Of a stretch of DNA of 64,000 nt, positions 30,139-38,690 are shown one piece after another (positions within the stretch are counted from its first letter, which is position 1; each line of letters begins with the position of its first letter). Under the pieces are notes generated by a model. That model searched no databases, had not been told where the DNA came from, and saw only the letters and a list, made by a program, of their open reading frames with translations. Source of the DNA: Paenibacillus sp. DMB20 (GTDB lineage Bacteria; Bacillota; Bacilli; Paenibacillales; Paenibacillaceae); contig NZ_LAZU01000028.1 of NCBI RefSeq assembly GCF_000987955.1, forward strand, positions 1 through 64,000. Reading direction: 5' to 3'. Made by a program: the position numbers and the translations under genes.

Positions 30139-31588
30139 ATGTCTAAGGATAAACAATTCGTGACCGAAATTACGCCGCAGGGAGAGGACTTCTCGCGCTG
30201 GTACATAGACGTCATTAAAAAAAGCGGACCTGATGGATTACTCGCCGGTCCGGGGGTGTATCGTATTCAAGCCCGACGGTTTCGAAATTTGGGAGCATAT
30301 CAAAGAAGAGCTTGACCGCCGCTTCAAGGAGACGGGACACCGCAACGCTTATTTCCCGATTTTCATTCCGGAAAGTTTTTTTCAGAAGGAAAAAGAGCAT
30401 GTGGAAGGTTTTAATCCGGAGCTGCCTTGGGTGACGGAAGCCGGCGGCGAGAAATTGGAGGAGCGTCTAGCGATTCGCCCGACTTCCGAAACGATGATCG
30501 GGCACATGTACTCCAAGTGGATCCAGTCCTATCGGGACCTTCCGGTATTGATTAACCAGTGGGCCAACGTCGTCCGATGGGAGAAGCGGACCCTTCCGTT
30601 CTTGCGGACCAGCGAGTTTTTGTGGCAGGAAGGCCATACGGCTCACGAGACCGAAGAGGAAGCCCGCAAAGAAACCATGCAAATGCTGGACATTTACAGC
30701 GATTTTGTTGAAAACTATCTGGCCATTCCGGTCATTAAAGGACAGAAGACGCCGTCGGAGAAATTTGCGGGCGCTGTGGACACGTATTCCATCGAGGCGA
30801 TGATGAAGGATGGACGCGCCGTGCAGGCCGGCACATCCCACTACATGGGAACCAACTTCTCCAAGGCTTTTGAAATCCAATACCTGAACCGCGAAAATAC
30901 GCTGGAGTTTGCCCATACGACTTCATGGGGAGTAAGCACGCGTCTGATCGGTTCCCTGATCATGGTTCATGGCGACGACCGCGGTCTGGCACTGCCTCCA
31001 AAAGTGGCTCCGACCCAAGTCATTATGGTACCGATCGGCCCGCCTAAGACCTGGGATGCGGTCGTTGCGCGCACGGACGAACTGTACGGCGAGTTGAAAT
31101 CGGCTGGTATCCGCGTTCGCGTGGATGACAATACGGACGTTCGTCCGGGCTGGAAATTCAACGAGTACGAAATGCGGGGCGTGCCGGTACGCCTCGAAAT
31201 CGGTCCGCGCGATATGGAGAACGGCGTATGCGTTCTGGTATCCCGCATCACAGGCGAGAAGAAGATTGTCCAGCAGGCGAACCTGGTTGAGGAGGTTCAA
31301 AACATGCTGGAACAGGTTCACCAGGAAATGTATGATCGTGCGAAGCAGTTCCGGGAGGATCACTTCTATTCCGTCGATACGCTGGATCAAATGAAGGAAA
31401 GCATGGAAGAGAAGCGCGGCTTTACGCTCGCCGGCTGGTGCGGATCGGCTGCCTGCGAAGATACCGTGAAACAGGAAACCGGCGCGACAAGCCGGAATAT
31501 CCCATTTGAAGCCGACGAAGAGAAGACGTCTTGCCTCGTTTGCGGCGAGAAGGCAAAACATACCGTTCTATTCGCAAGAGCCTATTAA
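30139..31588 (+). CDS. proS: Prolyl-tRNA synthetase, archaeal/eukaryote-like short form (frameshift)
   Basis: About 482 aa after repair. Class II motif 2 (QWANVVRWEKRTLPFLRTSEF) and motif 3 (GDDRGLALPPKVAP) are present, and the C-terminus has Cys pairs (CGSAAC, CLVCGEK) ending in a terminal Tyr. The long editing insertion of the usual bacterial ProRS (about 570 aa) is absent, so this is the type found in archaea and some bacteria. An A7 run at 30217-30223, where 6 are expected, breaks the frame at residue 29; with A6 it reads IKKADLMDYSPVRGCIVFKP. ATG 30139 follows AGGAGG. Confidence 0.94.
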
Positions 31589-31643
31589 TGTGATAAAGTA
31601 GTCTATTGGAATGGTCGGCATCCGAAAAAGATAATCATATTCC

Positions 31644-31716
31644 GGAAAGCTTCTGGATGGCATGACGCTCTGTGGGCAACAGGACGAATGGGTGCTGCCC
31701 CGGAAGCTTTTCGTTT
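31644..31716 (+). terminator. Candidate terminator after proS
   Basis: GGAAAGCTTCTGG (31644-31656) and CCGGAAGCTTTTC (31700-31712) form a long-range imperfect stem with a T-rich end. The loop is 43 nt, so this is tentative. Confidence 0.4.
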
Positions 31717-31814
31717 GAAATATAAGAAAAGCGCAGGATTCATCCATACGGGACTTATATTTCTCGCGTAAAACGCCACCGACCATCTCATTGGACGACG
31801 GAGTTTGTTTTAAC
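31710..31814 (+). repeat. Structured intergenic repeat, copy 2 (upstream of polC)
   Basis: GAAATATAAG (31717-31726) pairs perfectly with CTTATATTTC (31754-31763), then TCGCGTAAAACG. The second element is closed by TAAAAC (31769-31774) and GTTTTA (31807-31812). Same architecture as the other copies, with different arm sequences. Confidence 0.7.
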
Positions 31815-31849
31815 TTGTTGGATTGTTTCGGTATAGCAGGGAGGAAACC

Positions 31850-34800
31850 ATGGGCACAGCGGAAGAGAAGAGAAAGCGGTTTGAGCTGCTGATGAAGCAG
31901 GGAGAAGTCCCGGCAAGTTTGGTAGACCCCTATTTTTTGGACGGCTGGATCGAGCAGGTGGAAATCCGCCGCGACAGCAAGGAATGGCTGATTACCCTGA
32001 TCAAGGAAACGCTTGTCCCTTCCGAGGTCTATCGGACGTTCTGTTTGAGAATTCAGGAAAAAATGAACCATATCGCCAAAATCAAATTTTTGTTCCGATA
32101 CCGGGATTCGGTAAAGGATGCCGACATCGTACAGGAATACTGGGGCTTGTTTTTGGAATGGGTCCACCGGGAAATCCCGTCGGTCAACGGCTGGATGGCA
32201 CGGGCCAAGCATGAAGTGGAAGAAGGTCAGCTGCTGTTGACCATGTCCGACGGCATGTCTTTGGAGCTGGCCAAGAAAAAGCAGATCGATGCGGCGATCA
32301 TGAAGTTTTTCAGCCAGTATTTCGCGCTGAATCTTCGGGTCAAAATGCAGGTTGGCGATAACGGTCAGGCTGCGTACGAAGCGTTTGAGCAAAGAAAGCG
32401 GGAAGAGGAACGCGAAGTCATCCAGGCGCTCATGACCAGCATGGAAGCGGAGGCTGAGGCGGAAGAAGAGGAAGGCGACATCAAGCTTCAGGTCGGCTAT
32501 GAAATCAAGGATCAGCCTGTCCCGATTCAGGAAATTCAGGATGAAGAAAAGAAAATAACGATTCAGGGCACGATATTCGGCCTGGACCGCAGGGAGCTTC
32601 GTAACGGCAGCACTCTGTTCATGTTCAACCTGACGGATTTCACGGACTCGCTCCAGATGAAGATGTTTGCCAAAACCAAGGACGACGTGAAAGTGCTGAG
32701 CCTTCTGGCCGACGGAAAATGGGTCAAGGCACGCGGGCGCGTCGAGTTCGACCGCTTCATGCAGGTGCCTGAGCTGGTGATGATGCCTTCCGATCTGGTC
32801 GAGGTAAAGGCCCCTCCTTCCCGGAAGGACAACGCGCCGGTGAAGCGGGTGGAGTTCCACCTGCATACGACCATGAGTACCATGGACGCGGTCACGCCTA
32901 TCGACAAGTACGTGAAAACCGTAGCCGGTTGGGGCCACAAAGCCATTGCGGTCAGCGATCACGGTGGCGTCCAGTGCTATCCGGATGCGGCTAAACATGC
33001 CAAAAAGAACGGAATCAAGATGATTTACGGGATTGAGGCCAACGTCGTAAACGATGCGGTCAACGTCGTGGAGCAGGCAAAGCCGATCGAGCTCAAGAGC
33101 GCCACGTATGTCGTATTCGATATCGAGACCACGGGCCTTTCGATCACGCAGAACAAAATCACGGAGCTGGCGGCGGTCAAAATGCACGAGGGCAAGGAAA
33201 TTGACCGGTACGCAACCTTCGTTAACCCGCATGAAAAAATACCCTACCATATCCAGCAGTTGACCAACATCACCGATGATATGGTGAAGGATGCGCCGGA
33301 TCTGGAGCCCGTGCTCAAGGAATTCGTGAAATTCACCGGAGATGCCGTGCTGGTTGCCCACAACGCGCGGTTCGATATGGGATTTATCCAGGCATCGCTG
33401 AAAAACGCGGGGATGGAGACGCTGGACAATCCTTATCTGGATACCCTTGAATTGGCCCGTTTGCTCCATCCGAGCATGAAAAACCACCGGCTGAACACGC
33501 TGGCGGACAAATATAAGGTGCTTCTCGAAAGCCATCACCGGGCGATCGACGATACGGTTGCGCTTGCCGGTATTTTGAACGGCCTTCTGGCCGACGTCGA
33601 CAAGTTGAAAGGCATTGCGATGCTCGATCGGCTTAACGATTACGTGGGGACGGATCTGAGTAATACGCGGCCGTTTCACTGCGGCATTTATGCGCTGAAC
33701 ATGACGGGAAAGAAAAATTTGTACAAGCTGGTGTCCATGTCGCATACCGATTATTTCAAAAGGGTGCCTTGCATTCCGAAATCGAAGCTGGAAGAAATGC
33801 GCGACGGATTGATCGTGCTGTCCGGCTGCGAAAAGGGCGAGTTTTTCGAGACGGTGCTCAATAAAACCGAAGAAGAAGCGGAAGAGGTTGCACAGTTCTA
33901 TGACGTGTTGGAGGTACAGCCGCTGACCATGTACATGCACCTTGTGGACAAGGGCCTTGTCGGCAGTCCGGAGGAGATCAAGACGGCCATCCGCAAAGTT
34001 ATTCGCATCGGCGAAAAGTTGAACAAGCCGGTTATCGCTACCGGCAACGTGCACTATCTGGAGCCGCGGGACAAGCTCTACCGGGACATTACGATTCACG
34101 GGATCACGGGCTTTAGCCCGCTCAAGGACATCCGCAAGCCGGATGCCCATCTCCGTACCACGGAGGAAATGCTTCAGGAGTTCGAATATCTGGGCGAGGA
34201 TAAAGCCTTCGAAATCGTGGTTACCAACACGAACGAACTGGCGGACCGTTTCGAAGAGTTGGAGCTCTTTCCGGACAAGCTTTTTACGCCAATTCTTGAG
34301 GGAGCGGATGAAGAAATCCGCAATACCTGCTACGAAACGGCAAGATCCATTTATGGCGAGGATCTGCCGGAAGTCGTGGTTGCCCGTTTGGAGAAAGAAC
34401 TTGAGCCTATCATCAAATACGGCTTCTCCGCAAACTATCTCATCTCGGAGAAGCTGGTTAAGAAGTCGAATAATGACGGCTATCTCGTAGGCTCCCGGGG
34501 CTCCGTCGGTTCATCTGTCGTTGCGACCTTCCTTGGCATTTCCGAGGTAAACCCGCTTCCGGCCCATTATATTTGCCGAAATCCGGACTGCAAGCACAGC
34601 GAGTGGTTCCTGGACGGCAGCGTCCCGAGCGGATTCGATCTGCCGGACAAGGATTGCCCGGAATGCGGGAATCCGCTGAAAGGCGAAGGCCAGGATATTC
34701 CGTTCGAAACCTTCCTCGGTTTCAAGGGAGACAAAGTCCCGGATATTGACTTGAACTTCTCTGGTGAATATCAGCCTCATGCCCATAACTACACGAAGGT

Positions 34801-36163
34801 GATGTTCGGTGAGAAGAATGTGTTCCGCGCGGGAACCATCGGCACCGTTGCCGAGAAAACGGCATTCGGATTCGCCAAGAAGTATGAAGAGCAGCATCAC
34901 AAGCACTGGCGCGGAGCGGAGCTGAACCGTCTGGCGGCAGGCTGCACCGGCGTCAAACGGAGCACCGGACAGCACCCGGGCGGCATCGTCGTCGTTCCGG
35001 ATTATATCGAGGTAGAGGATATCACCCCGGTTCAGTACCCTGCAGATGACGTCAATTCCGAGTGGAAGACCACCCACTTTGATTACCATGCTTTCGATGC
35101 GAACCTGTTGAAGCTCGATATTCTCGGGCACGATGATCCGACCATGATGCGGATGCTTCAGGATTTGACGGGGGTCGATCCTACGACGATTCCGATGAAC
35201 GATCCGAAAGTGATGAGCATGTTCAACTCGACCGAGGCGCTTGGCGTAACTCCGGAGCAAATCCGGACGCCGGTGGCAACCTACGGGGTGCCGGAGATGG
35301 GAACGAAATTCGTCCGGCAGATGCTGGTCGAATCCCAGCCTTCAAGCTTTGCCGACCTGCTTCAAATTTCGGGACTGTCCCACGGAACCGGGGTTTGGCT
35401 CGGCAATGCGCAGGAGCTTATCAAAAACGGAACCTGCAACATCAAAACCGTAATCGGTTGTCGCGACGATATCATGCTGTTCCTGATCTACAAGGCCGGC
35501 ATGGATGTCGGACTGGCGTTTAAAATTACGGAGAGCGTGCGTAAAGGTAAGGGACTGACGCCGGAATGGATCGAGGAAATGAAGAAATGCAAGGTTCCCC
35601 AGTGGTACATCGACTCCTGCCTGAAGATCCAGTACATGTTTCCGAAGGCGCACGCGGCGGCTTACGTCATTTCCGCCGTCCGTACCGCGTATTTCAAGCT
35701 GTATCATCCGATTGAATACTATGCGACGTACTTCTCCGTCCGAGCGGAGGATTTTGACATCGAGCTGTGCTGCCAAGGATATGATGCCATTTACCGCCGG
35801 ATTGTAGAGATCGAGCAGCTTGGCTTCCAGGCTAGCACGAAGGAGAAGAATATGCTGCCGATCCTCGAAATGGCTCTGGAAATGACGGCTCGGGGTTTCA
35901 CCTTCAAGACGATCGACCTGTATCGTTCCGATGCGCTTCGGTTTACGGTGGATGGGGATTCCTTGATTCCTCCTTTCTCCTCGCTGCAGGGAATCGGGGA
36001 CAACGCGGCCCGAAATATCGCCGCCGCAAGGGAATTCGGGGAGTTTCTATCCATCGAGGATTTTCAGCAGAAATCCAAGGCAAGTAAAACGGCGGTGGAA
36101 CTGCTTACCCAGATGGGTTGCTTCCGGGGCCTTCCGGAAAGCAACCAGCTTTCCCTCTTTTAA
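31850..36163 (+). CDS. polC: DNA polymerase III alpha subunit, PolC type
   Basis: 1437 aa, the Gram-positive replicase. Order: N-terminal domain, OB fold, PHP domain (EFHLHTTMSTMDAV) split by a DEDD 3'-5' exonuclease (YVVFDIETTGLS, about residue 420), a Cys zinc-binding stretch (CRNPDC...CPECGNPL), the palm catalytic aspartates in PDIDLNFSGEY, and a thumb/finger region to QLSLF. ATG 31850 after GGGAGG. Long antisense frames over this gene are shadows. Intact despite its length. Confidence 0.98.
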   Translation: MGTAEEKRKRFELLMKQGEVPASLVDPYFLDGWIEQVEIRRDSKEWLITLIKETLVPSEVYRTFCLRIQEKMNHIAKIKFLFRYRDSVKDADIVQEYWGLFLEWVHREIPSVNGWMARAKHEVEEGQLLLTMSDGMSLELAKKKQIDAAIMKFFSQYFALNLRVKMQVGDNGQAAYEAFEQRKREEEREVIQALMTSMEAEAEAEEEEGDIKLQVGYEIKDQPVPIQEIQDEEKKITIQGTIFGLDRRELRNGSTLFMFNLTDFTDSLQMKMFAKTKDDVKVLSLLADGKWVKARGRVEFDRFMQVPELVMMPSDLVEVKAPPSRKDNAPVKRVEFHLHTTMSTMDAVTPIDKYVKTVAGWGHKAIAVSDHGGVQCYPDAAKHAKKNGIKMIYGIEANVVNDAVNVVEQAKPIELKSATYVVFDIETTGLSITQNKITELAAVKMHEGKEIDRYATFVNPHEKIPYHIQQLTNITDDMVKDAPDLEPVLKEFVKFTGDAVLVAHNARFDMGFIQASLKNAGMETLDNPYLDTLELARLLHPSMKNHRLNTLADKYKVLLESHHRAIDDTVALAGILNGLLADVDKLKGIAMLDRLNDYVGTDLSNTRPFHCGIYALNMTGKKNLYKLVSMSHTDYFKRVPCIPKSKLEEMRDGLIVLSGCEKGEFFETVLNKTEEEAEEVAQFYDVLEVQPLTMYMHLVDKGLVGSPEEIKTAIRKVIRIGEKLNKPVIATGNVHYLEPRDKLYRDITIHGITGFSPLKDIRKPDAHLRTTEEMLQEFEYLGEDKAFEIVVTNTNELADRFEELELFPDKLFTPILEGADEEIRNTCYETARSIYGEDLPEVVVARLEKELEPIIKYGFSANYLISEKLVKKSNNDGYLVGSRGSVGSSVVATFLGISEVNPLPAHYICRNPDCKHSEWFLDGSVPSGFDLPDKDCPECGNPLKGEGQDIPFETFLGFKGDKVPDIDLNFSGEYQPHAHNYTKVMFGEKNVFRAGTIGTVAEKTAFGFAKKYEEQHHKHWRGAELNRLAAGCTGVKRSTGQHPGGIVVVPDYIEVEDITPVQYPADDVNSEWKTTHFDYHAFDANLLKLDILGHDDPTMMRMLQDLTGVDPTTIPMNDPKVMSMFNSTEALGVTPEQIRTPVATYGVPEMGTKFVRQMLVESQPSSFADLLQISGLSHGTGVWLGNAQELIKNGTCNIKTVIGCRDDIMLFLIYKAGMDVGLAFKITESVRKGKGLTPEWIEEMKKCKVPQWYIDSCLKIQYMFPKAHAAAYVISAVRTAYFKLYHPIEYYATYFSVRAEDFDIELCCQGYDAIYRRIVEIEQLGFQASTKEKNMLPILEMALEMTARGFTFKTIDLYRSDALRFTVDGDSLIPPFSSLQGIGDNAARNIAAAREFGEFLSIEDFQQKSKASKTAVELLTQMGCFRGLPESNQLSLF

Positions 36164-36225
36164 AACGGGCCCGGGTACAGCGTTTAAGCCGTGTGGATAA
36201 CGCCTTACCAGTCAAGGACTCATAC

Positions 36226-36254
36226 TTGTCAGTATTACCAGTCTATGTTATAAT
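36226..36254 (+). promoter_or_regulatory. Sigma-A promoter of the rimP-nusA-infB operon
   Basis: TTGTCA (36226-36231), exact 17-nt spacer, TATAAT (36249-36254) with an extended TG. Confidence 0.88.
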
Positions 36255-36288
36255 TTTTTTGGTAATCATGGAGATAAAACCGTTGTGT

Positions 36289-36312
36289 AAAGAGTGGGGC
36301 AACCCACTCTTT
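36289..36312 (+). ncRNA. Leader hairpin upstream of rimP
   Basis: AAAGAGTGGG and CCCACTCTTT form a perfect 10-bp stem with a GCAA (GNRA) tetraloop in the 5' leader, about 28 nt after the likely transcript start. No run of T follows directly, so it is more likely a stability or binding element than a terminator. Confidence 0.65.
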
Positions 36313-36353
36313 ACTCTTTGGTATAGGAAATGAAGTGTTGGAGGTTATGTTCT

Positions 36354-36815
36354 TTGAGCACACCGAAGATTAAAACGACCGTGGAAGAAATGGTGCAGCC
36401 GTATTTGGACCAGCACGGCTTTGAACTGGTAGATGTGGAGTATGTAAAAGAAGGAAGCAATTGGTTTTTGCGCGTTTTCGTTGACAAGGAGGGCGGCATC
36501 GATATCGACGATTGCGGCCTGATCAGCGAATACCTGAGCCAGAAGCTGGATGAAAACGACCCGATTCCAACCGCTTATTTTCTCGAGGTTTCTTCTCCCG
36601 GCGCCGAGCGTCCGCTGAAGAAGAAAGAAGATATCGCCAAGTCCGTCGGCAAGAACGTGTTTGTTACCGTCTACGAGGCCGTGGACGGAATGAAGGAGTT
36701 TGAGGGCAAGCTCGTATCCTTTGAGAACGATGAGCTTATTGTCCAGTCCGGGAAGAAGCAGCACGTGATTCCATATCCCAAAGTCGCCAGTGCCAGATTG
36801 GCCATCATTTTCTAA
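36354..36815 (+). CDS. rimP: Ribosome maturation factor RimP
   Basis: 153 aa. Segments HGFELVDVEYVKEGSNWFLRV, DDCGLISEYLSQKLDE and LEVSSPGAERPL identify it. It assists 30S assembly. TTG 36354 lies 9 nt after GGAGG (36340-36344); the in-frame ATG 36330 precedes that site. First gene of the nusA operon. Confidence 0.94.
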   Translation: MSTPKIKTTVEEMVQPYLDQHGFELVDVEYVKEGSNWFLRVFVDKEGGIDIDDCGLISEYLSQKLDENDPIPTAYFLEVSSPGAERPLKKKEDIAKSVGKNVFVTVYEAVDGMKEFEGKLVSFENDELIVQSGKKQHVIPYPKVASARLAIIF

Positions 36816-36908
36816 AATATAAGAAAGTATAAAATACCATCTATACTTGGCTTATATTTCACGCGGAAACGCTCATCGTCCTTAAGAAGGACGATGAAGC
36901 CGTTTCTA
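36806..36908 (+). repeat. Structured intergenic repeat, copy 3 (between rimP and nusA)
   Basis: AAATATAAG (36815-36823) pairs with CTTATATTT (36851-36859), then CACGCGG. The second hairpin has GAAACG/CGTTTC as closing arms (36866-36871 and 36901-36906) around a perfect CATCGTCCTT, AAG, AAGGACGATG stem. It lies inside an operon and touches the end of rimP. Confidence 0.75.
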
Positions 36909-36944
36909 CTTGACGGAAGTTTTGAAAGGGGGAACCGATTTTCA

Positions 36945-38042
36945 ATGAGTATGGATTTTATTGAAGCCATGAATGAGTTGGAGAGAGACAAGGGCATAAG
37001 CAAGGATGTATTGTTTGAAGCGATTGAGGCGGCGCTGATTTCCAGTTACAAGCGTAACTTTAATACCGCTCAGAACGTGCGGGTCGATATGAACCGCAAC
37101 ACCGGCGTCATTAAGGTGTATGCCCGCAAATTGGTGGTTGAAGAGGTTTTGGATCCGCGGACGGAAATTTCGCTGCCTGCGGCACGCGACATTAACGCGC
37201 ATTTCCAGATTGACGACATCGCCGAGATCGAAGTGACGCCAAGAGATTTTGGACGCATTGCCGCGCAAACGGCAAAGCAGGTTGTTACCCAGCGCATTCG
37301 CGAAGCGGAACGCGGCCTGATCTACAGTGCTTTCATCGACAAGGAAGACGATATCGTAACGGGTACGCTGCAGCGCCAGGATCCGCGCAACATTTACATT
37401 GACCTTGGCAAGATCGAAGCGGTTCTTCCGCTCACCGAGCTGATGCCTAACGAGAAATTCAAACACGGGGACCGGATCAAGGCGTATATCACGAAAGTGG
37501 AAAATACGACAAAGGGTCCTCAAATCATGCTCTCCCGCACGCATCCGGGGCTTTTGAAGCGTCTCTTCGAGCTTGAGGTTCCGGAAATTTTCGACGGTGT
37601 CGTCGAAATCCGGTCCGTAGCCCGCGAAGCCGGATTCCGTTCCAAAATCGCCGTGTACTCCCGGAATGAAGAGGTTGATCCGGTCGGCTCCTGCGTAGGG
37701 CCGAAAGGCATGCGGGTACAGACGATCGTAAACGAGCTCCGCGGAGAGAAGATTGACATCGTGCGTTATTCGGAGCAGGTTGAAGAATATGTTGCGAACG
37801 CGCTGAGTCCTTCCAAGGTTCTTGAAGTGCAGGTCTTCGAGGACGAGAAAATGGCTCGGGTTATCGTTCCGGATTACCAGCTGTCATTGGCCATCGGGAT
37901 TAAAGGACAGAATGCCCGGCTGGCTGCCAAGCTGACAGGCTGGAAAATCGACATTAAGAGCGAGAGCCAGGCGGAACAGGAATACGGCAGACCGAAAACC
38001 CTGACGGGTGAGATGCATCAGGATTCCGTCTCCGTCGACTAA
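36945..38042 (+). CDS. nusA: Transcription termination/antitermination factor NusA
   Basis: 365 aa. N-terminal polymerase-binding domain ([16 protein letters not shown]), S1 domain (about residues 135-200), two KH domains ([38 protein letters not shown]). The acidic repeats of proteobacterial NusA are absent, normal for Firmicutes. ATG 36945 after GAAAGGGGG. Confidence 0.97.
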   Translation: MSMDFIEAMNELERDKGISKDVLFEAIEAALISSYKRNFNTAQNVRVDMNRNTGVIKVYARKLVVEEVLDPRTEISLPAARDINAHFQIDDIAEIEVTPRDFGRIAAQTAKQVVTQRIREAERGLIYSAFIDKEDDIVTGTLQRQDPRNIYIDLGKIEAVLPLTELMPNEKFKHGDRIKAYITKVENTTKGPQIMLSRTHPGLLKRLFELEVPEIFDGVVEIRSVAREAGFRSKIAVYSRNEEVDPVGSCVGPKGMRVQTIVNELRGEKIDIVRYSEQVEEYVANALSPSKVLEVQVFEDEKMARVIVPDYQLSLAIGIKGQNARLAAKLTGWKIDIKSESQAEQEYGRPKTLTGEMHQDSVSVD

Positions 38043-38065
38043 TGTAAAGGACGGGGGGGCTGGAC

Positions 38066-38374
38066 TTGAAACAGAGAAAGATACCGCTTCGCAAGTGCGT
38101 GGCTTGTCAAGAAATGAAGCCTAAAAAGGAGCTTATCCGCATTGTAAAGACGCCTGAAGATACGGTGCTTATCGATCTGACCGGCAAGAAGTCAGGCAGG
38201 GGCGCTTATTTGTGCGGAAACTTGTCCTGCTTTAAGCTGGCACAGAAGAACAAGGCGCTTGACCGCGCCTTGAAGCACCATGTTCAGTCAGAGATTTATG
38301 AACAGTTGGCCCAGGATTTTATAAAAGTGGAAGATGAATTCCTTGCCGCGAAGGATCGTGCCGATGACGAATAA
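38066..38374 (+). CDS. rnpM: RNase P modulator RnpM (YlxR)
   Basis: 102 aa. RKCVACQEMKPKKELIRIV and SGRGAYLCG are the YlxR family motifs. The family binds RNA and modulates RNase P in Firmicutes. TTG start after GGGGGG. It overlaps ylxQ. Confidence 0.92.
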   Translation: MKQRKIPLRKCVACQEMKPKKELIRIVKTPEDTVLIDLTGKKSGRGAYLCGNLSCFKLAQKNKALDRALKHHVQSEIYEQLAQDFIKVEDEFLAAKDRADDE

Positions 38375-38690
38375 GGCGCTGTCCAATATAGGCCTTGCCA
38401 TGCGTGCGGGAAAAGTGGTTACCGGCGATGAGATCGTGCTCAAAGCCATCCGGTCTTCTGAAGCGAAAATGGTCATTCTGGCGGGTGACGCCTCAGATAA
38501 TACAAAAAAGAAGTTCCGCGATAAATGCGGTACTTACAAAATCCCTCTGGTAATCGGATTTGACCGGGAAAGTCTGGGCACAAGCGTAGGTAAGCCCGAA
38601 CGGGTTGTGCTGGCAGTTACGGATCAAGGATTCGCAGAAATGATCTCCAAGAAGCTGGAGATAATGTCGGAGGTGGAGTATATTGAGTAA
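38364..38690 (+). CDS. rplGA: L7Ae-family K-turn binding protein YlxQ
   Basis: 108 aa from ATG 38364 (GTG 38358 also possible). L7Ae/L30e fold with [16 protein letters not shown] and [16 protein letters not shown]. It binds kink-turn RNA. It overlaps rnpM at its start and infB at its end. Confidence 0.9.
   Translation: MTNKALSNIGLAMRAGKVVTGDEIVLKAIRSSEAKMVILAGDASDNTKKKFRDKCGTYKIPLVIGFDRESLGTSVGKPERVVLAVTDQGFAEMISKKLEIMSEVEYIE

Noticed and set aside
31568..34150. 860-codon open frame on the minus strand across polC
   Set aside because: It lies fully opposite an intact, well-conserved gene and has no recognisable domain; long antisense frames arise from the codon-position base bias here.
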